NCBI GenBank assembly: GCA_905250885.1 | Contig: CAJNOQ010000972.1 | Coordinates: forward strand, 1 to 38,204 | DNA: 38,204 bases | DNA from: Didymodactylos carnosus | Taxonomy: Eukaryota; Rotifera; Eurotatoria; Philodinida; Philodinidae | Direction: 5' to 3' | Shown: positions 33,508 through 38,204 of the stretch, in pieces | Numbering within the stretch: position 1 is the first letter of the stretch | Layout: every line of letters starts with the position of its first letter | Notes under the pieces: model-generated | Databases searched by the model: none | Told to the model about the DNA's origin: nothing | The model's input: only the letters and a program-made list of their open reading frames with translations | Program-made: the position numbers and the translations under genes

Positions 33508-36500
33508 TGTCTATAGTGTATGAATATATCATGAACATCCATTACGTTATCAGATAAACAAGTCTCGTAGAAACTAAACTGAAAAGAAAGAAATTTCGGT
33601 TATAATTATGAAATACTACCCCCGTATAAGACATTCCATTTATACTGGCATTAAACTTATTATTTGATTTTATTCATACATTCATAGACATTGAGTGAAG
33701 GATAATGCTGAAGTTTCTGTCCTAGACATAACAAGGATATATTGACAATGTATCACTGAGATCGATATAGAAAACACTAATCAATTTACATCTTCTTCTA
33801 AATTCTGATACCAATATCAGAAAGATTTTTCAAAAGATGTTCGATATAAAAGCAATTACCTTCTTCTACTATGCAACCTATTAATAATCAGGCACGACAA
33901 AGTCAATTAATAATGAAAATATTCAATGCTATTAATATGCATTGTTGAATATTGTCTAAAACTGGGATCATGATCAACATATATATCAACACAGAAAGAA
34001 TTTTTCTTTTCGCTTTCTTCTCGTATTGTCCCTGATTGTTGGAAGATAAAGACAGCTGAAATCTCCTAAGGATAATCTGTTTATTTAGAGCTTTAACAAG
34101 ATAAAAATATCTTCAAACATTACGTCATCTACGTTCCCATGTATCATTTAGTTTGATTTATGTTATAACGATAGTTTATTCCATCACTGCTTTCTCTTTG
34201 GTTTAGCCGTTCCCTATATCCTCCTTATATCGATCTATATAGCCAACTATATATTGTATTACCCTTTCGAGTGCTTATTATTACTATAAAAAGTAAAAAA
34301 TATTGCTCATAGTCTTTGATCCCTATGTGATTTGCTTTTCGATATCAGATATTTCCTCGGCAATAGAGAGCTGTAGAACGACAAAACTCCACTGTTTCTT
34401 CTTCTTCTTTTCAGATAAAATGTTCTTATATATGCATATCTAACTCTGTTTGCTAGTAAAAGTTTTCAAATGAACAATCTTCCTTCAATGATCTTATGAA
34501 ATGTTGCTACTTAATAATGTACTTTTACCCTTTTAAATAGTTAAAATAGCCTAAAGGCTTAATTCTATGAAAATGAAATAGTCTTATCTTAATTGAGTTC
34601 AACAAAAACGATGATTATTTTTACTTACCCAATCAATACATGACAAATTATTCAGTCGTTGTCATATGGAAGAAATAAATGAATGAATATGGCTATATAT
34701 AAAACATTCAGAAATATTCATTTTGAACTCACTCACACGCACAATTGTATTTGTCACAAATATTTATATCAGGTTGTTGTTGTAGTATTCAGAGAAAAAA
34801 GAATGAATAAAAAAGTTTATGTGTATGCTTAAGATATTGGGTCGGTCACAAGCATATGTACGAACAAAACTGGATATGACAATAATTATCTCTGTATATC
34901 TGAATGTGATTATGATATAGTGATGAGACAGAACAAAAAGAGAAAGAGAGAGAGAAAAAGAGAGATTGTTATATAAGGTGCCTATTCATGAACGTGATTC
35001 ATAAAGAAAGATATTTTCAACTTAGCAAAAACTAAAAACAGTATTATATCTAAACGTGTTTACCAGGCTAACAAATAGTCTTAAGAGACTGTCTAACCTA
35101 GGAATAATCATTCAATATCCATGAGACATTACTTTTATATATTGTGTCAGTGTCTAAATCATCTTCTTCTTGATTGTATGTGTGTGTATTAGTTCTATTT
35201 CCAGATTATTTGAAAATATTGTATGAACATAGACATACTGTCAATCAATATTACGTAAAACTGAACTAAGCATAAGATGTCACATACACACACACATTTT
35301 TTTTATCTATTTGTGAGAATACATAGACTAGTATAGTTGTGGTATTTATCCATCACCACAATAAAAAAGAACAATTTATAGCTGATGATATAATTTGGAC
35401 AACAGTGAGAAAAATAATAATGTTCATATTTGTATTGATAATAATAATTTATATATCGGTCACTCAAGCAACAGAGAAAAAGAAAGAATATTCATATGAA
35501 TTCGCTTTTCACTGTTGTTGATATAAGTGCAGTGATTAGACATCAATATTTCTTTTATATATGAAGGAATTTGGATGTAATCAGTGATGAACAACTATCG
35601 CCGGAAAAATCAATTTTTATTTGTGCAAACACAACAATCATAAATGAATAATGCTATAGGTTGTTTTGTGTGTTAGAAAATAATTACAGATTTAGTTTTT
35701 TACCCATAATCAACGAATATACAAGATAGCGTAGTTTTTATTCGAAGTTCATTGCATAACTGAAAAGAAAGAAAGCGAACTAATTCGTCTACCATTTCCT
35801 CTGTAGAGTAATATGTTTTGTTGATTAAATTTTATTGTTATTGAATTATATGTTCTCTGTAAGTGTCCTCATTTGCCGTATCAAGACATATACTCAATTT
35901 TTGTTGTTGTTGTTATTATGTATATAGTTAGGATATAGTATAAAGTCGACCATCTAAGAGACGACTAACTTAATGCACAAGAGTGCAAAATATCCATTTC
36001 AAATATGAGGTTTTTTAAACTTATGTAGACTCGTTAGTATTGGCGAATACTATCGAGAACGTTACAGTGTGCCTATTCGAGTCCATGTATGAACATTTTC
36101 TCTTCCTTTTAAGAAAACGTCTTGTAAACAAGATCGTGAAGGGAAGTGTTCTCTGAGTGAATGTAATCCTGGTATCCAGGAGGAAACACATTTTAGTATT
36201 TTAGTTTTGATGCCCGTAGGTTGAAATATTGAAAAACAATGACATGTTTTGAAAAAAATTGTTTTGTTTTACATTTTACAATTTTCTTATGCTTAACCAA
36301 GTGTGCCGAAGGTATTAAACGCTTATTTATAAAGCAGACGGTTTCCTACAATGATTGAAAGAATTAATTAGCCTACAGGCTAATTAATAAAATTTTTATT
36401 ATTCATTAATGCAAATTTATTCTCGAAATAAAACTACGCACAAAACTGCATTGAATGATGTACTGCATAATACCTGAGAGGTCAGTTGGTTTTGCTATAT

Positions 36501-37265
36501 AATGTACGAAACGACGAACAATCCTATTCATGCACTCATCTTGTAGTATCGTTGTTAGGCTACAATATGTAACATTTGATTTTAGCAAATTCTATGTTAA
36601 AATTTTCATCATTGTTTTTTGATAAAGTACTTCTGTGTCTGAGTGAAAGTTAAGCAATCATATCTCAGGTTTTTTATTAAACAATCCATCTGCTTGAAAC
36701 TCTCAGAAAAACTATTCTTATGGCATGATCAAAATGCCATCTAATTTTTAAGACACAAAAGACAAACCGGTTGGGCTGTAGTGCTTCGCATCTTATTACA
36801 TCTTAGAAACGTTAATGTGTAGTCTGCTATTAATATTTTGTTCAAAAACATCAAAAAAATATGGACAGATCATGCAAAAATCTACGCTACTACCACTGCC
36901 TGATCCGTCATCAGTTGTCAGATAACTACGTCAACAGAAGTTCGCAGTAGAAGAATAATAACAACAGTTTGATTATTATACCATCGCAGCGTCAACAACA
37001 GACACAATAAAATTGTTTTTGTGCCTTAAAAAACAAATTTTTGAACAAAAAAACTAGATTTTTTTATTTTGTATAAGTCTAACAACAACTTCAGTGGAAT
37101 AGAAAAGAATTATCTATTCACATTCTACTAATGAACTGAGTGATGCTTCCATAAAAGCAGAAGGGGTCTAAATCAAAATTGGAGGCAAATGCGTAAAATT
37201 CTTCACACCAAAATCAGTTCACACCAAAATCAGCTGCAAAGAAAATTCCTGCACTTTCTTGTGAA
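33508..37265. other. Gene-free AT-rich DNA upstream of the 762-aa gene
   Basis: No gene recognised. The open frames at 35339-35521 (+) and 36588-36406 (-) are short and without domains. Noted features: a purine AG tract at about 34935-34963, a CA run near 35283-35295, a perfect hairpin TTAATTAGCC-TACA-GGCTAATTAA at about 36364-36387, and a perfect 16-bp tandem duplication at 37202-37233. Confidence 0.5.
37202..37233. repeat. Perfect 2 x 16-bp tandem duplication
   Basis: TTCACACCAAAATCAG is present twice head to tail (37202-37217 and 37218-37233), just outside the large inverted repeat that follows. Confidence 0.8.
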
Positions 37266-37554
37266 GAAAAAAATAAACTTGATTTAGAATTGTGGAAAAG
37301 TGCTTTTTCGTATTCAGTATGCTCGATAACCCAGTGGATTTTCTGTTTTTGGCAAGGGGTACTGCCAAAAATTCAGAAAAAATTTTCAAACAAAATGGCG
37401 AAAAACATTTTCATGCGAAAATAATATTAATTTCAAAATTTTTCTTAAACTTTTGACAGTACCCCTTGCCAAAAACAGAAAATCTACTGGGTTATCGAGT
37501 GTACTGAATACGAAAAAGCACTTTTCCCCAACTCTAAATCAACTTTATTTTTCC
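37266..37554. mobile_element. Fold-back element: inverted repeat with ~120-bp arms
   Basis: The left arm (37266-37390) and the inverse of the right arm (37431-37554) share long identical blocks, such as GGAAAAGTGCTTTTTCGTAT, CTCGATAACCCAGT and TTTTCTGTTTTTGGCAAGGG, at roughly 90% identity by eye, around a loop of about 40 nt. No coding frame is present and I could not define a target duplication. This is typical of a fold-back or MITE-type element whose transcript would form a long hairpin. Confidence 0.75.
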
Positions 37555-38204
37555 ATCTGTGATATAGCTGTTTTCTGGAAAAATCTCGGAGCAGATGACC
37601 AAATCGAAGCAAAAGTGTTTCAAAACTGAATTATAGATTTCTTATAGCAGAGGAAGGTTAAACTACCTCGGCCACTCACTATGGGGGAACCTCTGAATGA
37701 ACATTATGTAATTATATTTTGAGTTTGATTTATTGTTAAACACGATGATTTGCGAATGGCTCTATCAATTGTGTGGACATCTATCTATATTGGACGGATT
37801 TCTCTTACACCTTCACTGTAATCGATAACCATAATAACAGCGAAAATACTGGCAGCGAAAAATCAATTACCTTCTTGTCTAGTCATATACAATTTATATA
37901 TATTATTTTTGTATATCAATAGAAAAAAAATATACGTGTATTAGTAATGCTTGATAAAATAATCTATAGACTGTCTTTAAACACATCATAGATAACATTT
38001 GCTAATTAAACTATTTATCCAATTTTTAATTGTAAATTTCATCAACTTTATTCTATGAATTGTAATAATTGCAGTAGGTTAAAGTAAGTTGTATTCGACA
38101 AAAAGTTTCGACAAACTGTAGGAACATATTGTTATTCCAAAAAATAATGGTAAATTTCGTTCAAAAAAACCCAAAATCACATCTTTTGCTTAAGAATATT
38201 AAAA
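37555..38204. other. AT-rich DNA at the right edge, nothing recognised
   Basis: No open frame of note, repeat or RNA gene was identified in this final stretch. Confidence 0.5.

Noticed and set aside
33155-33523. A 122-codon plus-strand open frame.
   Set aside because: It is antisense to exon 1 of the 762-aa gene, which has a spliced, longer and consistent frame on the other strand.
34932-34966. AG-rich tract as a regulatory GAGA element.
   Set aside because: It is better explained as simple purine sequence; no nearby transcription start is supported.

Overview
The window is AT-rich (about 70% by eye), eukaryotic and metazoan: genes are split by short GT-AG introns (often 60-80 nt), intergenic DNA is long, and the recognisable proteins are animal ones. 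Compact introns, CDS starts sitting directly behind splice-acceptor-like AGs, and the overall texture suggest a small invertebrate. A rotifer, perhaps bdelloid, is my best guess, but nothing here proves it.

Layout. 1-4072: no gene; it holds a fold-back repeat (45-346) and a 695-bp TA-flanked MITE-like element (3378-4072). 4143-4468 (-): candidate two-exon gene for a 76-aa protein. 5059-5341: a GC-rich, CGG-repeat MITE in the divergent promoter region. 5421-11306 (+): 11-exon gene for a 1644-aa alpha-2-macroglobulin/TEP family protein of the Mcr type, with an LDLa module and a thioester site that has lost its Cys and Gln. 12736-15748 (+): 14-exon ANKRD13 homologue, 625 aa, with ankyrin repeats and UIMs. 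17096-17776 (-): two-exon MEA1 homologue, about 186 aa. 17777-21082: no confident gene; contains a 225-bp hAT-type MITE with 8-bp target duplications. 23336-26845 (+): gene for a double alpha-crystallin-domain small heat shock protein with a 270-residue low-complexity N-terminus, a candidate first exon at 21083-21097 and a candidate last exon at 26743-26845. 28978-33507 (-): four-exon gene for a 762-aa disordered protein I do not recognise; all its introns are phase 1, and they hold a 121-bp MITE and a cluster of TTCTGGAA repeats. 33508-38204: no gene seen; includes a large inverted repeat (37266-37554).

The genes do not form a pathway. The most unusual points are the dead-thioester, LDLa-bearing TEP with two possible signal-peptide starts; the small heat shock protein whose apparent stop codon lies inside a splice donor; and at least four different small terminal-inverted-repeat element families in 38 kb, none with a transposase in the window. 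All exon models come from reading splice sites by eye, without transcript data.
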